Source: Collinsella aerofaciens
GTDB lineage: Bacteria; Actinomycetota; Coriobacteriia; Coriobacteriales; Coriobacteriaceae
Assembly (NCBI RefSeq): GCF_028209885.1
Contig: NZ_JAQLEM010000002.1
Location: 47,469 to 111,468, forward strand
Length of the DNA stretch: 64,000 nucleotides
Direction: 5' to 3'
This document shows, in pieces, positions 36,520-43,430 of this stretch. Numbering within the stretch: the stretch's first letter is position 1; every line of letters begins with the position of its first letter. A model generated the notes under the pieces. It saw nothing but the letters and a program-made list of their open reading frames with translations. It was not told the origin of the DNA and ran no database searches. Made by a program: the position numbers and the translations under genes.

Positions 36520-36544
36520 AGCTGTCAAAGATTCTTTGACAGCT
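36520..36544. repeat. 25-base perfect palindrome
   Basis: AGCTGTCAAAGA, one T, then its exact reverse complement TCTTTGACAGCT. TTGACA occurs on both strands within it, but no -10 box is correctly spaced. Could be an operator or an arm-type site for the integrase; not a terminator (no T tract). Confidence 0.75.
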
Positions 36545-36593
36545 GGGTGCCCGCTTTGGTTTTTCCGGAAAATCCTAAAAAACCCTGTCGTGC

Positions 36594-37535
36594 CTAGGCC
36601 TCAAAGAGCGTCCCGTCTTCAACTCGCTTGAGCAACTCGACAAAGCCTATCTCCTTCAAGACGTGCTTAATCGCGTATGCCTTCACGTATCTCGTGAGCA
36701 GCGTTGTGAGATCGCGAATGAACGACGAGAACTCTGCGGGCGTGAGGTAGCGCTCGAGCATCCACACCATCTTTATGTAGTTGACGCTTTTCCTGCCGCC
36801 GACCCGGGCGCAATAGAGCCGCTCATCGTGGGCGCAGACGTTTCGGAACTTAACGAGCGTCTCGATCGACACTATCGCCTTCTTCTCGTCGAAGTATCCC
36901 AGGCGCTTCGATCCGGTTCTGCCGGTCGAGGCGACAATCATCTTGCACACGCCCCTCTGCTCCGCCGGTTTCATGAGGTTGAAGAAGTGCTCGATGTTGC
37001 CGAATGTCAAGTCGTTAACGAGCACCCAGAGCGGGACGGACCCATAGGTATCCCGATAGTGGCTCACGAAGCCCGAATCGCTCTTCTCCGCCCGTCTCCC
37101 GAGTATCCCCGTGAGCCCCGAGACCTCCTTCGCATATTCCGTTCCGTCCGATGTCGGCACAAATTCTTGTTCGCTGCAGAAACTTGACTGAAGGAGGTAG
37201 TCGTTCGGGGACCTGTGCGCTTCGGAAAACGTATAGGCGACGGCAGTCTTAACCTTCGCCTCGGCGAGAATGAGATATCTGAACGTCAGCGATCTCAGCT
37301 CGCGGTCGAACGTATAGAGAGCGCAGAGGTCTGAAAACTTGGAACCCTCGACATAGCGGTCCTCTCCCGCTTGGGCGGTTCGCTCGGCGTCGATGAAGGG
37401 GTCCTTGTATCCATTGACGATGGAGTAGTAGCCCTCGCGCATAAGGACCTCGGGGGTCTTCTCGTCGACTTTCATCCCTCGCGCGTGGAGCAGGTCTACC
37501 TGCTCCTGAATGGTCAGAAATGGTTTTGCTCCCAT
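36594..37535 (-). CDS. Abi_2 (AbiD/AbiF) family abortive-infection protein
   Basis: A 313-aa HEPN-fold protein of the Abi_2 family, which protects lysogens by growth arrest on phage attack. Family blocks: KPFLTIQEQVDLLHARGM at the start, REGYYSIVNGYKDPF, ALYTFDRELRSLTFRYLILAE, and VPLWVLVNDLTFGNIEHFF. The HEPN ribonuclease motif is intact as R-x4-H in RNVCAHDERLY (Arg231, His236). The start at 37535 has AGGAGC upstream. Its leader holds two strong hairpins (next entry), as expected for abiF-type systems in which a structured RNA controls the toxin. Gene is transcribed with the integrase strand. Confidence 0.88.
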   Translation of the reverse strand: MGAKPFLTIQEQVDLLHARGMKVDEKTPEVLMREGYYSIVNGYKDPFIDAERTAQAGEDRYVEGSKFSDLCALYTFDRELRSLTFRYLILAEAKVKTAVAYTFSEAHRSPNDYLLQSSFCSEQEFVPTSDGTEYAKEVSGLTGILGRRAEKSDSGFVSHYRDTYGSVPLWVLVNDLTFGNIEHFFNLMKPAEQRGVCKMIVASTGRTGSKRLGYFDEKKAIVSIETLVKFRNVCAHDERLYCARVGGRKSVNYIKMVWMLERYLTPAEFSSFIRDLTTLLTRYVKAYAIKHVLKEIGFVELLKRVEDGTLFEA

Positions 37536-37553
37536 TTGTGCTCCTAAATGAAG

Positions 37554-37629
37554 AAAGGCGGCCGTCCTGATGGACAGCCGCCTTTCCGCAGGACGCGGGT
37601 CCCGTAGGATCCCCGCGTCAATACCGCTG
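37554..37629 (-). ncRNA. structured leader RNA of the Abi_2 gene (candidate abiF-type RNA)
   Basis: Between the predicted start (~37629) and the gene two stems form on the minus strand: GACGCGGG/CCCGCGTC (37619-37592 region), then AAAGGCGGCTGTCC with GGACGGCCGCCTTT (37585-37554, 13 of 14 pairs, loop ATCA). The second stem ends 18 bases before the ATG and is followed by CTTCATTT. An abiF RNA motif upstream of Abi_2 genes has been described in RNA motif surveys; identity here is inferred from position and structure only. Confidence 0.6.
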
Positions 37630-37635
37630 TCCTGT

Positions 37636-37664
37636 ACTTTAACGATTTGTCGGCCCCGGGTCAA
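37636..37664 (-). promoter_or_regulatory. promoter of the Abi_2 leader and gene
   Basis: On the minus strand TTGACC (37664-37659) and TAAAGT (37641-37636) are separated by exactly 17 bases. The -35 is five of six to consensus. A start near 37629 begins just before the first hairpin. Confidence 0.6.
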
Positions 37665-37708
37665 TCGTTGCTAGATAATTCCGTCCGGTCCGGGGTCACG
37701 GATGGTCC

Positions 37709-38092
37709 CTACGCGGACCTTACTTGATCCGCTTCCAGCCCTTCGATTTCAGGCGCTGCAGGTTGATTTTGGGACAGCTCGGCCTGGTCGCGTGCCGTCT
37801 CCAGGATCTTCGAGCGCCTCTTCTTGGTGCTCTTTCGGTAGCAGGCGATCAGCTCGCCCTCCGCGCCCGTCGGCGCCGTCGGCTTGTCCTCGGGATGTTC
37901 CTCGTACCAGCCGAGCAGGTCGTTGGGGTCGGTGTGCAGAACCTTTGCACACTTCCAGAGCTGCTCAATATCGGGAAGGGTCTTCCCTCGTTCCCAGTTG
38001 CCTACCGTTTTGATGTCAACGTTCAACGCGTCTGCTAGATCGGCCTGTGAATATCCGTTTTCTTTCCTAGCCTGCTTAAGTTTTAGGTTCAT
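37709..38092 (-). CDS. XRE-family repressor (CI-like)
   Basis: A 127-aa protein with an N-terminal HTH: LKQARKENGYSQADLADALNVDIKTVGNWERGKTLPD in short blocks (residues 4-40). The remainder is charged with no LexA-type autocleavage domain. Divergent to a second XRE gene (38249), with shared operator-like repeats between: the classical lysogeny switch. Start 38092 has GGAGG upstream; the longer frame adds 21 hydrophobic residues and is rejected. Confidence 0.85.
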   Translation of the reverse strand: MNLKLKQARKENGYSQADLADALNVDIKTVGNWERGKTLPDIEQLWKCAKVLHTDPNDLLGWYEEHPEDKPTAPTGAEGELIACYRKSTKKRRSKILETARDQAELSQNQPAAPEIEGLEADQVRSA

Positions 38093-38106
38093 CGTCACCT
38101 CCAATA

Positions 38107-38230
38107 TAGGGAAGCATTTACCGAGGATTCTATAGATACACAAAAGAAAAGGCAAGAAAAGCCCTAGTTTGCTATTGCAATAGGGAAAATATTACCTATA
38201 CTCTGATTTGCACAGGAAAGAAGTTCCCTA
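38107..38230. promoter_or_regulatory. operator-like repeats of the lysogeny switch
   Basis: TAGGGAA occurs at 38107 and 38181 and in inverse form TTCCCTA at 38224, all in the 156-base divergent region. A CTATTGCAATAG palindrome (38172-38183) adjoins the second copy, which overlaps the rightward promoter spacer. Such spaced half-sites fit binding by the two XRE proteins. Confidence 0.55.
38175..38202 (+). promoter_or_regulatory. rightward early promoter
   Basis: TTGCAA (38175-38180) and TATACT (38197-38202) with a 16-base spacer, 47 bases upstream of the Cro-like gene. The operator TAGGGAA lies in the spacer. Confidence 0.6.
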
Positions 38231-38248
38231 TTTCAGAAGGAGGAAGAG

Positions 38249-38476
38249 ATGAAGTTTTCGAAGGACGAGTTTGGCGCGAACCTGCGCGCTGCCCGTGCTC
38301 GCGCCGATATGTCTCAGGAGCAGCTGGCCAACAAGGCGGGGCTCTCGGCATCTTCAATCATCGGATACGAGAACGGCTCGATGGTTCCGGGCGTCGACAA
38401 GGCGTATGCCATCGCCCAGGCGCTGGGCTGCACGCCCAACGACCTGATGGGCTGGAACACGGACGAGGCCGCATAG
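38249..38476 (+). CDS. XRE-family regulator (Cro-like)
   Basis: A 75-aa single-domain HTH protein: NLRAARARADMSQEQLANKAGLSASSIIGYENGS in short blocks, ending LGCTPNDLMGWNTDEAA. The small size and position at the start of the rightward operon suggest a Cro role opposing the repressor at 37709. AGGAGG precedes the ATG. Confidence 0.85.
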   Translation: MKFSKDEFGANLRAARARADMSQEQLANKAGLSASSIIGYENGSMVPGVDKAYAIAQALGCTPNDLMGWNTDEAA

Positions 38477-38490
38477 GGATGGGGGAAGAG

Positions 38491-38703
38491 ATGGAAGGCA
38501 AGAAGATGGGCGAGCTTACGCTCGGCGTGAAGCTGAAGGGCGTGGACGAGCTGCAGGAGAGGCTCGACAAGGCCGCCGACCACATCGACGCCGCCCGCGA
38601 GATCCTGGATTCGCTCGGGGACGTCGTGGAGATCGGGGCCGACCTTATCGCGTCCGATACGACGTCCCGCAGCGGGGACAGCTCGTCTGGGGACCGCGAA
38701 TGA
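38491..38703 (+). CDS. small hypothetical prophage protein
   Basis: A 70-aa soluble protein with an amphipathic, coiled-coil-like middle (LDKAADHIDAAREILDSLGD) and an acidic Ser-rich end. No family recognised; the N-terminal LTLGVKLKGVDELQERLD recalls the beginning of phage head-tail gp10-like proteins but is far shorter. ATG 38491 has GGGGGAAGAG upstream; ATG 38479 is also in frame. Its stop overlaps the next start (ATGA). Confidence 0.55.
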   Translation: MEGKKMGELTLGVKLKGVDELQERLDKAADHIDAAREILDSLGDVVEIGADLIASDTTSRSGDSSSGDRE

Positions 38704-38852
38704 CCCGGGCACTGCTCGCCTCGGCCGTCGTGATGGACGCCGCCGGCTGGATGTGCGCCACACAGGGCGCCTACGGCCTGGCGCGTGGCTGCTTCTCGGC
38801 CGCCGTGCCGTTCATCGCGGCATGGGCGCTTTGGTCGCTCTGCGAGCGCTAG
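38700..38852 (+). CDS. 50-residue membrane protein
   Basis: A very short frame coupled by a 4-base ATGA overlap to the gene before. The product is almost all hydrophobic: two helices (LLASAVVMDAAGWMCATQGA and FSAAVPFIAAWALWSLC) with a short loop. Phages use such peptides as superinfection-exclusion factors, holin-like proteins or connectors; no specific family known to me. Its TAG overlaps the minus-strand TAG of the next gene at CTAG (38849-38852). Confidence 0.5.
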   Translation: MTRALLASAVVMDAAGWMCATQGAYGLARGCFSAAVPFIAAWALWSLCER

Positions 38853-39313
38853 GCGAGCCACTCGGATCGGTGCCCGGCGATCGCCCTGACCACCGCGGGC
38901 CTGATGGAGAAGTCGGTCGCGGTGAGCATCGAGCCGACCGGCGGCGTGCCGAAGATGCCGAGCTCGCACAGCGCGAGGGCGTCGGCATCGAGCGGGGAGA
39001 GGCTGACGGAGCCCTCGTCGAGCGCACGGGACACCAGCTCCTTCCGCCTCCTCGACATGCCGAGGAATACGGCGGAGAGGCGGTCGTCCATCCTCCTGCG
39101 CCTTGCCCAGGCGCTCCTCGCGGAGACGATGCGCGCGGTCGCGTACCCGAGCATGGCGGCGGCACCGGTCAGGAGGAGGCACGAGGCCGGGTGCTCGGAG
39201 ACCATCACGCGCACGTCCTCGGCCATCGCGGCGACCGAGCCGAACCCGACCGCTCCGGCGATGGTGACAAGCAGGTCGATGTTCTCCTTCGCGGCTTTGA
39301 GCGTCTTGTTCAT
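38849..39313 (-). CDS. two-helix membrane protein of unknown function
   Basis: A 154-aa protein: a soluble start MNKTLKAAKENID, helix 1 LLVTIAGAVGFGSVAAMAED, helix 2 ASCLLLTGAAAMLGYATARI, and a C-terminal soluble domain with RKELVSRALDEGSVSLSPLDADALALCELGIFG in short pieces, resembling a winged-helix-type module. Start 39313 has GGAAGG upstream. It is the only minus-strand gene inside the rightward early region, so it may be expressed in the lysogen (superinfection exclusion is a guess). Confidence 0.6.
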   Translation of the reverse strand: MNKTLKAAKENIDLLVTIAGAVGFGSVAAMAEDVRVMVSEHPASCLLLTGAAAMLGYATARIVSARSAWARRRRMDDRLSAVFLGMSRRRKELVSRALDEGSVSLSPLDADALALCELGIFGTPPVGSMLTATDFSIRPAVVRAIAGHRSEWLA

Positions 39314-39340
39314 CTTCGATTCCCTTCCAAGGAGGTTCCC

Positions 39341-39409
39341 ATGGGTTTCATTCTCGCACTCTTCTTCGCGTTCCTGTTCGGGGTCGGACTCGGCCTCATG
39401 CGCCGCTGA
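39341..39409 (+). CDS. 22-residue hydrophobic peptide
   Basis: MGFILALFFAFLFGVGLGLM followed by RR: one membrane helix with a positive end, after a perfect AAGGAGG seven bases before the ATG. Divergent to the membrane protein at 39313. Size and composition recall type I toxin peptides or small phage membrane proteins; the strong ribosome site argues that it is translated. Confidence 0.45.
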   Translation: MGFILALFFAFLFGVGLGLMRR

Positions 39410-39416
39410 GATCTTT

Positions 39417-39489
39417 CCCCGAGGCGGCACCGGTCCCGGCGGGCTCCGATAACCATCCGCCGGGCGTTCCAGCCGGTGCCGTGTCGGGG
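39417..39489. repeat. nested inverted repeat
   Basis: Outer arms CCCCGAGGCGGCACCGG and CCGGTGCCGTGTCGGGG (two mismatches) enclose an inner stem CCCGGCGG/CCGCCGGG. No T tract. It may be an RNA structure in the early transcript or a protein site. Confidence 0.6.
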
Positions 39490-39514
39490 GAGGGTCCGCG
39501 TAGGCCCGACCCAA

Positions 39515-39554
39515 AAAAAGAGCCTCCCGCAGCGTTAGGACCGTACGCGGGAGG
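39515..39554 (-). terminator. minus-strand Rho-independent terminator
   Basis: On the minus strand CCTCCCGC and GCGGGAGG form an 8-bp stem (extended by GC), followed by CTCTTTTTTT. No minus-strand gene lies upstream, so it probably blocks antisense transcription toward the switch region. Confidence 0.7.
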
Positions 39555-39576
39555 CCGACCTGAAAGGAGGTCATCC

Positions 39577-39837
39577 ATGGATGATACCAGTAAGAACCCC
39601 CAGACGTTCCGAGCACTTGCGGCCGAGCTCAAGTTGCCGCGCAAGCTGCTGTACACGCTCGACGAGGTGTCGCGCGTGCTGGGGGTGCCCTACAACACCC
39701 TTCGAGACGAATGCAACGCGCGCAGGCTCACCTACTGCCTGCCCGACGGCCGCTGCCGCGGCTACCTGGTGCGCCCCGAGTGGGTCGACGAGTGGATCGA
39801 GGAGGGAACCCATGAGCGAGATTCTTTTGCTGCTTAG
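39577..39837 (+). CDS. helix-turn-helix excisionase-like protein
   Basis: An 86-aa protein with a MerR/excisionase-type HTH: LYTLDEVSRVLGVPYNTLRDECN followed by RRLTYCLPDGRCRGYLVRPEWVDEWIEEG (seen as short blocks). Such proteins bend DNA for prophage excision. AAAGGAGG lies just before ATG 39577. An upstream in-frame ATG at 39481 passes through the terminator hairpin and is rejected. Confidence 0.75.
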   Translation: MDDTSKNPQTFRALAAELKLPRKLLYTLDEVSRVLGVPYNTLRDECNARRLTYCLPDGRCRGYLVRPEWVDEWIEEGTHERDSFAA

Positions 39838-39970
39838 CGACCGGGTGTCGGCCTGGTGGGGAACGTTGTCCGAGCGGACGCAGAGCGTTGTGTGCGCCGT
39901 GGCGCTCATCGCGCTCATCGCCGTCGGCGGCGCCATCGAGAGGACCGCCCCGAGCGGGATGTACTACTAG
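39812..39970 (+). CDS. 52-residue membrane protein
   Basis: One membrane helix (SVVCAVALIALIAVGGAI) after an amphipathic start MSEILLLLSDRVSAWWG. GGAGGGAA precedes the ATG, inside the end of the excisionase-like gene (26-base overlap). Function unknown. Confidence 0.55.
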   Translation: MSEILLLLSDRVSAWWGTLSERTQSVVCAVALIALIAVGGAIERTAPSGMYY

Positions 39971-39980
39971 GAGGAATGAC

Positions 39981-41237
39981 ATGCAGTTTGAGAAGAGGGC
40001 CGTGCGCCTGGGCGACATCCGCCCGAGTGGGCAGAACCCGCGCGAGGACTTCGGCGACATCGGCGCCCTGGCCCGCAGCATCGAGGCGACCGGCGGCGAG
40101 CCGCTGAACCCGCCCGTGGTCGTGGAGGACGGAAACGTGTTCCGTATCGTCGACGGCGAGCGCCGCTACCGAGCGCTGTCGTCCATCTACGGGGAGGACC
40201 GCGAGGTCTCCGCGCTGGTGGCGGAGAGCATGGACGAGGCCAACGAGCTCGTGGCCATGCTCGCCACCGACGACAAGCGCCAGCTGACCGAGGCCGAGCG
40301 CGCACGCGGCGTGCAGCAGATGCTCGTGCTGGGCATCGACGAGCAGCGCATCGAGCGCGCGAGCCGAGCCACCGCCGGGCAGATCCGGGCTGCGCGCAAA
40401 CTGCGCGGTCGCATCGATGCCGGCGTGCAGGTGACGCTGGAGCAGCTCGAGGCCGCGAGCGCCTTCGACGACGAGAAGGACGTCGAGGCCGTGCTGGCCG
40501 CCGGTGACGGTTGGGCGGGCAAGGCCGACAGCATCCGCCGCCGCGTCGAGCGCGAGGAGGCCAAGGCCGAGGACTACGACGCCTTCGGCGATGCGGGCAT
40601 CCCGGTCGTGAAGGAACAGCCTGAAGGGTTCATCTACACGGACTGGGTCCATGTCGGCCTCGCCGCCCAGAAACTCGAGGGGCAGGAGTTCCCCGCCGGC
40701 ACCGTTGCCGTGTGGAAGGGCAGCTACTGGGACCTCTACGGGCCGAATGCCGGCTCGGGCGCCGAGCCCGAGAAGACCGAGGAGGAGATCCGGGCCGAGC
40801 AGGAGGCCGCGCGCGAGAAGGCGGCGCTCGAGGAACTGTACAGGAGCCTGATCGGCTTCGTGGCGTCCGGCGCCTTTGCCATGTCCAAGGACCTCATGAT
40901 GGAGGTGCGCGTGGGCCGCGAGGACCCGCCCGCGCTGCTAGTGGCGATGGGCGGCGACAGCAACGTTGAGAACGAAGGACGCTTCGGTGCCGTACGCGAC
41001 GAGTTCGCCCGCAACCTCAAGGCGTGCAAGCCCAACGAGTACGAGGCCGGCTGCTGGCTCATGGCGGCGGCCAAGGACATGGCCCAGCTCAACAACCGCT
41101 GGGGCGGCGACGACGCGGAGGCGTGGCTCGACCACTATGACATCTTCTGCTCCGCGGGCTTCGAGCCCGGCGAGGAGGACGTGTGGCTCATGGAGAGGGT
41201 TCAAGCGAGCGCCAAGGAGGAGGAGAAGGATGAGTAG
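39981..41237 (+). CDS. ParB/RepB/Spo0J-like nuclease-fold protein
   Basis: A 418-aa protein. The N-terminal ParB/Srx-like domain is clear: VRLGDIRPSGQNPREDFGDIGALARSI, VVVEDGNVFRIVDGERRYRAL, and RARGVQQMLVLGIDEQRIERASRATAGQIRAARKL (HTH). The long C-terminal half (residues ~200-418) is charged with a Glu-rich coil and a helical domain of unknown type. No ParA neighbour, so plasmid-style partition is unlikely; ParB-like proteins in prophage early regions often act in DNA processing or regulation. AGGAGG precedes ATG 39981. Confidence 0.8.
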   Translation: MQFEKRAVRLGDIRPSGQNPREDFGDIGALARSIEATGGEPLNPPVVVEDGNVFRIVDGERRYRALSSIYGEDREVSALVAESMDEANELVAMLATDDKRQLTEAERARGVQQMLVLGIDEQRIERASRATAGQIRAARKLRGRIDAGVQVTLEQLEAASAFDDEKDVEAVLAAGDGWAGKADSIRRRVEREEAKAEDYDAFGDAGIPVVKEQPEGFIYTDWVHVGLAAQKLEGQEFPAGTVAVWKGSYWDLYGPNAGSGAEPEKTEEEIRAEQEAAREKAALEELYRSLIGFVASGAFAMSKDLMMEVRVGREDPPALLVAMGGDSNVENEGRFGAVRDEFARNLKACKPNEYEAGCWLMAAAKDMAQLNNRWGGDDAEAWLDHYDIFCSAGFEPGEEDVWLMERVQASAKEEEKDE

Positions 41238-41586
41238 CGAGAAGAAGGTCAGGGTGACGGTCGAGGCGTGCGGCGAGGTCCGCTCGTTCGAATGCCGCTG
41301 TGCGACGGTCTCGATCGGCAACGGCGACGGCACCGGCAACGCGTGCTTCGTGGGCTCGGGCGGACTTGTCGACCTACTTATGCTCACCTCCGCGTGCGCC
41401 GACACGCTCTACGAGGCCTTCCGCCAGACGGGCGCGCCGGACGATATCGCTCGCAAGTTCATGCTCCTCGCCGTGCTCGGTGCCGACCCCCACGTGCACG
41501 CCGACAGCGTCCAGACCCTCGACCTGGACGCGCGCAGGGAGATCCGCGACATGGCGGCGAAGCTGGGCGTCGATGCCGACTTCTAG
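41230..41586 (+). CDS. hypothetical prophage protein
   Basis: A 118-aa soluble protein overlapping the ParB-like gene by eight bases. It starts MSSEKKVRVTVEACGEVRSF, then a beta-rich part and a helical end (LDARREIRDMAAKLGVDADF). No family recognised. Co-expression with the ParB-like protein is likely. Confidence 0.65.
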   Translation: MSSEKKVRVTVEACGEVRSFECRCATVSIGNGDGTGNACFVGSGGLVDLLMLTSACADTLYEAFRQTGAPDDIARKFMLLAVLGADPHVHADSVQTLDLDARREIRDMAAKLGVDADF

Positions 41587-42766
41587 CGAGCGCCGGGCGG
41601 TCGTGCAGCGCGGGGCGGACGGGCGCTGGTTCGCCCGCCCCTACATGGGCGCCGACCGCGTGACCGGCAGGCGGATCAGGCCGTACAGGTCGTGGGACGC
41701 GGAGCTGACGCGCGAGCAGGCCCAGGCCGAGTGCGACAGGTGGGCGGCTACGTTCGACCCGTCGTCGGCCCGGGACAGCTCCAAGCGCCTGTCCTCGATG
41801 CTCGAGACGTACATCTCCGACCCCGTCAACGGCCTATCCGACAACTCCGTGGCCACGTACCGCAGTGTGGTCAGGACGATGGTGGAGCCGACCATCGGGC
41901 GGCTGCCCTACGACCAGCTGGAGCCTTGGGACGTGTCGGCGGCTTACCGCCTGCTGCTCGCCCCAAGGACGGGGAAGGGACTATCGCCCAAGACGCTGCT
42001 CAAGATGCACGCGCTGCTGAAGGGCGCCTACCGCTCGTGGCGCCCAGCGCTGGGCCGAGACATCATGCTCGACGTCCCCGCGCCCTCGCCCGACCCCGTC
42101 GAGCCCTTCGCGCTTTCCGAGTGCGATACCGACGAGCTGTCCCGCGCACTGGTGTCTGCCATGTCCTCGCGCTCCGCCTCGGGTGCCAACATCTCGCGGC
42201 GCACCGAGGCCATGGCGGCCTACCTCGCCCTCAACACGGGGCTGCGCTGCGGGGAGGTTTGCGGGCTGCAGCGCCGAGACTGGCGCCGGGCGCTGCACGA
42301 CCTCCACGTGGTGGGGCAGGCGGTGGAGAAGCCCGAGCTGCATCGGCAGGCCTACACCAAGGGCAGGCACGTGCGCAACGTGTCGCTCGCCCCGGCGGTG
42401 GAGGCCCAGCTGCAGCGCCACCTGGAGTGGCAGGACACGTGGCTCGCGCACAAGGGCCCGGCGGCGCTGATGGTGACCTTCGGGCCGGCAGGTGCTCTTG
42501 CGCGCCCGTCCACCGTGACGAGCCGCTTCAAGTCGCTCGCGAGGGACCTGGGGCTGCCCGAGGAGACGGTCTTCCACTCCCTGAGGCACACCCATGCCAC
42601 CTGGCTGCTCATGCACGGCTTCGACATGCGCACGGTGCAGGAGCGCCTGGGGCATGCCGACGTCAAGACGACGCTCGGCACCTACGGCTCGGTCATGCCG
42701 GGCCGAGACCAGGCCGCCGCCGCGGCCTTTACCGATTCGATCTGCGGAGGTGATACGGATGAATAA
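41573..42766 (+). CDS. second tyrosine recombinase of the prophage
   Basis: A 397-aa site-specific recombinase with all catalytic residues: Arg225 (NTGLRCGEVCGL), His335-x-x-Arg338 (FHSLRHTHATW), His361 (ERLGHADVKTT), Tyr371 (LGTYGSV). The basic N-terminal arm and core-binding domain (AETYIS-like, residues ~70-165) are present. The start ATG 41573 overlaps the gene before by 14 bases; the longer frame upstream is shadow. Unlike the integrase at 35249, it lies inside the early operon and is read rightward, so a role in replication-product resolution, or an independent insertion, should be considered. Confidence 0.88.
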   Translation: MPTSSERRAVVQRGADGRWFARPYMGADRVTGRRIRPYRSWDAELTREQAQAECDRWAATFDPSSARDSSKRLSSMLETYISDPVNGLSDNSVATYRSVVRTMVEPTIGRLPYDQLEPWDVSAAYRLLLAPRTGKGLSPKTLLKMHALLKGAYRSWRPALGRDIMLDVPAPSPDPVEPFALSECDTDELSRALVSAMSSRSASGANISRRTEAMAAYLALNTGLRCGEVCGLQRRDWRRALHDLHVVGQAVEKPELHRQAYTKGRHVRNVSLAPAVEAQLQRHLEWQDTWLAHKGPAALMVTFGPAGALARPSTVTSRFKSLARDLGLPEETVFHSLRHTHATWLLMHGFDMRTVQERLGHADVKTTLGTYGSVMPGRDQAAAAAFTDSICGGDTDE

Positions 42767-43430
42767 CTTCAACTTCAACAGGGACTTCTACGAGGGCTGT
42801 CGCACCCTGGGCGACAGGGAGGGCATGGCGCTCGCGTGGGCGATGCTGCGCTACGGCTACGAGGGCGTCGAGCCCAAGCTGAAGCCGACGACCATGGCGG
42901 CGTTCACCTTCGCAAGGGGCCGCATCGACGCCATGGTCAACGGCAGCCTCGGGGGGAAGGCGAGGGCTGCCAAGGCAGGCGGCATTGCTGCTACCCAAGG
43001 GGGTAGCCAAGGGGGTGTCCAAGGGGGTAGCCGACCCAGTGGGCGAGGGGGTAGCCAACAGAAAGAGAAGGAGAAGGAGATAGCCCTAGCGGGCTATAGC
43101 GCGGCCCGCCAAGCACCCGATGACTTCGAGCCCCCGTCGGCCGAGGACGTGGAGGCGTACTTCGCCGCTAACTGCCTCCGGGGCGACGCCCGCCAGTTCT
43201 TCGACCACTACGCCGCGCAGGGGTGGACGCTGCCGAGCGGACTGCCCGTGACCGACGTGTGGGCGCTCGCCCGCAACTGGAGCCGCAAGCAGGTCGGCTT
43301 CGATGCCGATCGCAAGGCACGGGGCGGACAGACCTCGCAGGAGGTGGAGCGTGCCGCCGTGTGGCAGCCCGTGAAGACCGATGACGAGCTCATAGCCGAG
43401 CTCGAGCGCCAGATAGCGGAGGCGTCATGA
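42759..43430 (+). CDS. replisome organizer / DUF6291-like phage replication protein
   Basis: A 223-aa protein. N-terminal part: FNRDFYEGCRTLGDREGMALAWAMLRYGYEG with RIDAMVNGSLGGKARAAKAGG, the layout of DUF6291-type phage replication proteins. A Gly/Gln/Ser repeat linker follows (~residues 75-105). The C-terminal part, FFDHYAAQGWTLPSGLPVTDVWALARNW, matches the end of phage replisome organizers. GGAGG precedes ATG 42759, which overlaps the recombinase stop. The linker DNA contains 12-bp iterons. Confidence 0.7.
   Translation: MNNFNFNRDFYEGCRTLGDREGMALAWAMLRYGYEGVEPKLKPTTMAAFTFARGRIDAMVNGSLGGKARAAKAGGIAATQGGSQGGVQGGSRPSGRGGSQQKEKEKEIALAGYSAARQAPDDFEPPSAEDVEAYFAANCLRGDARQFFDHYAAQGWTLPSGLPVTDVWALARNWSRKQVGFDADRKARGGQTSQEVERAAVWQPVKTDDELIAELERQIAEAS
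42995..43056 (+). repeat. 12-bp iterons in the replication gene (candidate phage origin)
   Basis: CCAAGGGGGT begins at 42995, 43007 and 43019, exactly 12 bases apart, and a fourth related GAGGGGGTAGCC lies at 43045-43056. Origins placed inside the initiator gene, as in lambda O, have this form. Confidence 0.6.
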
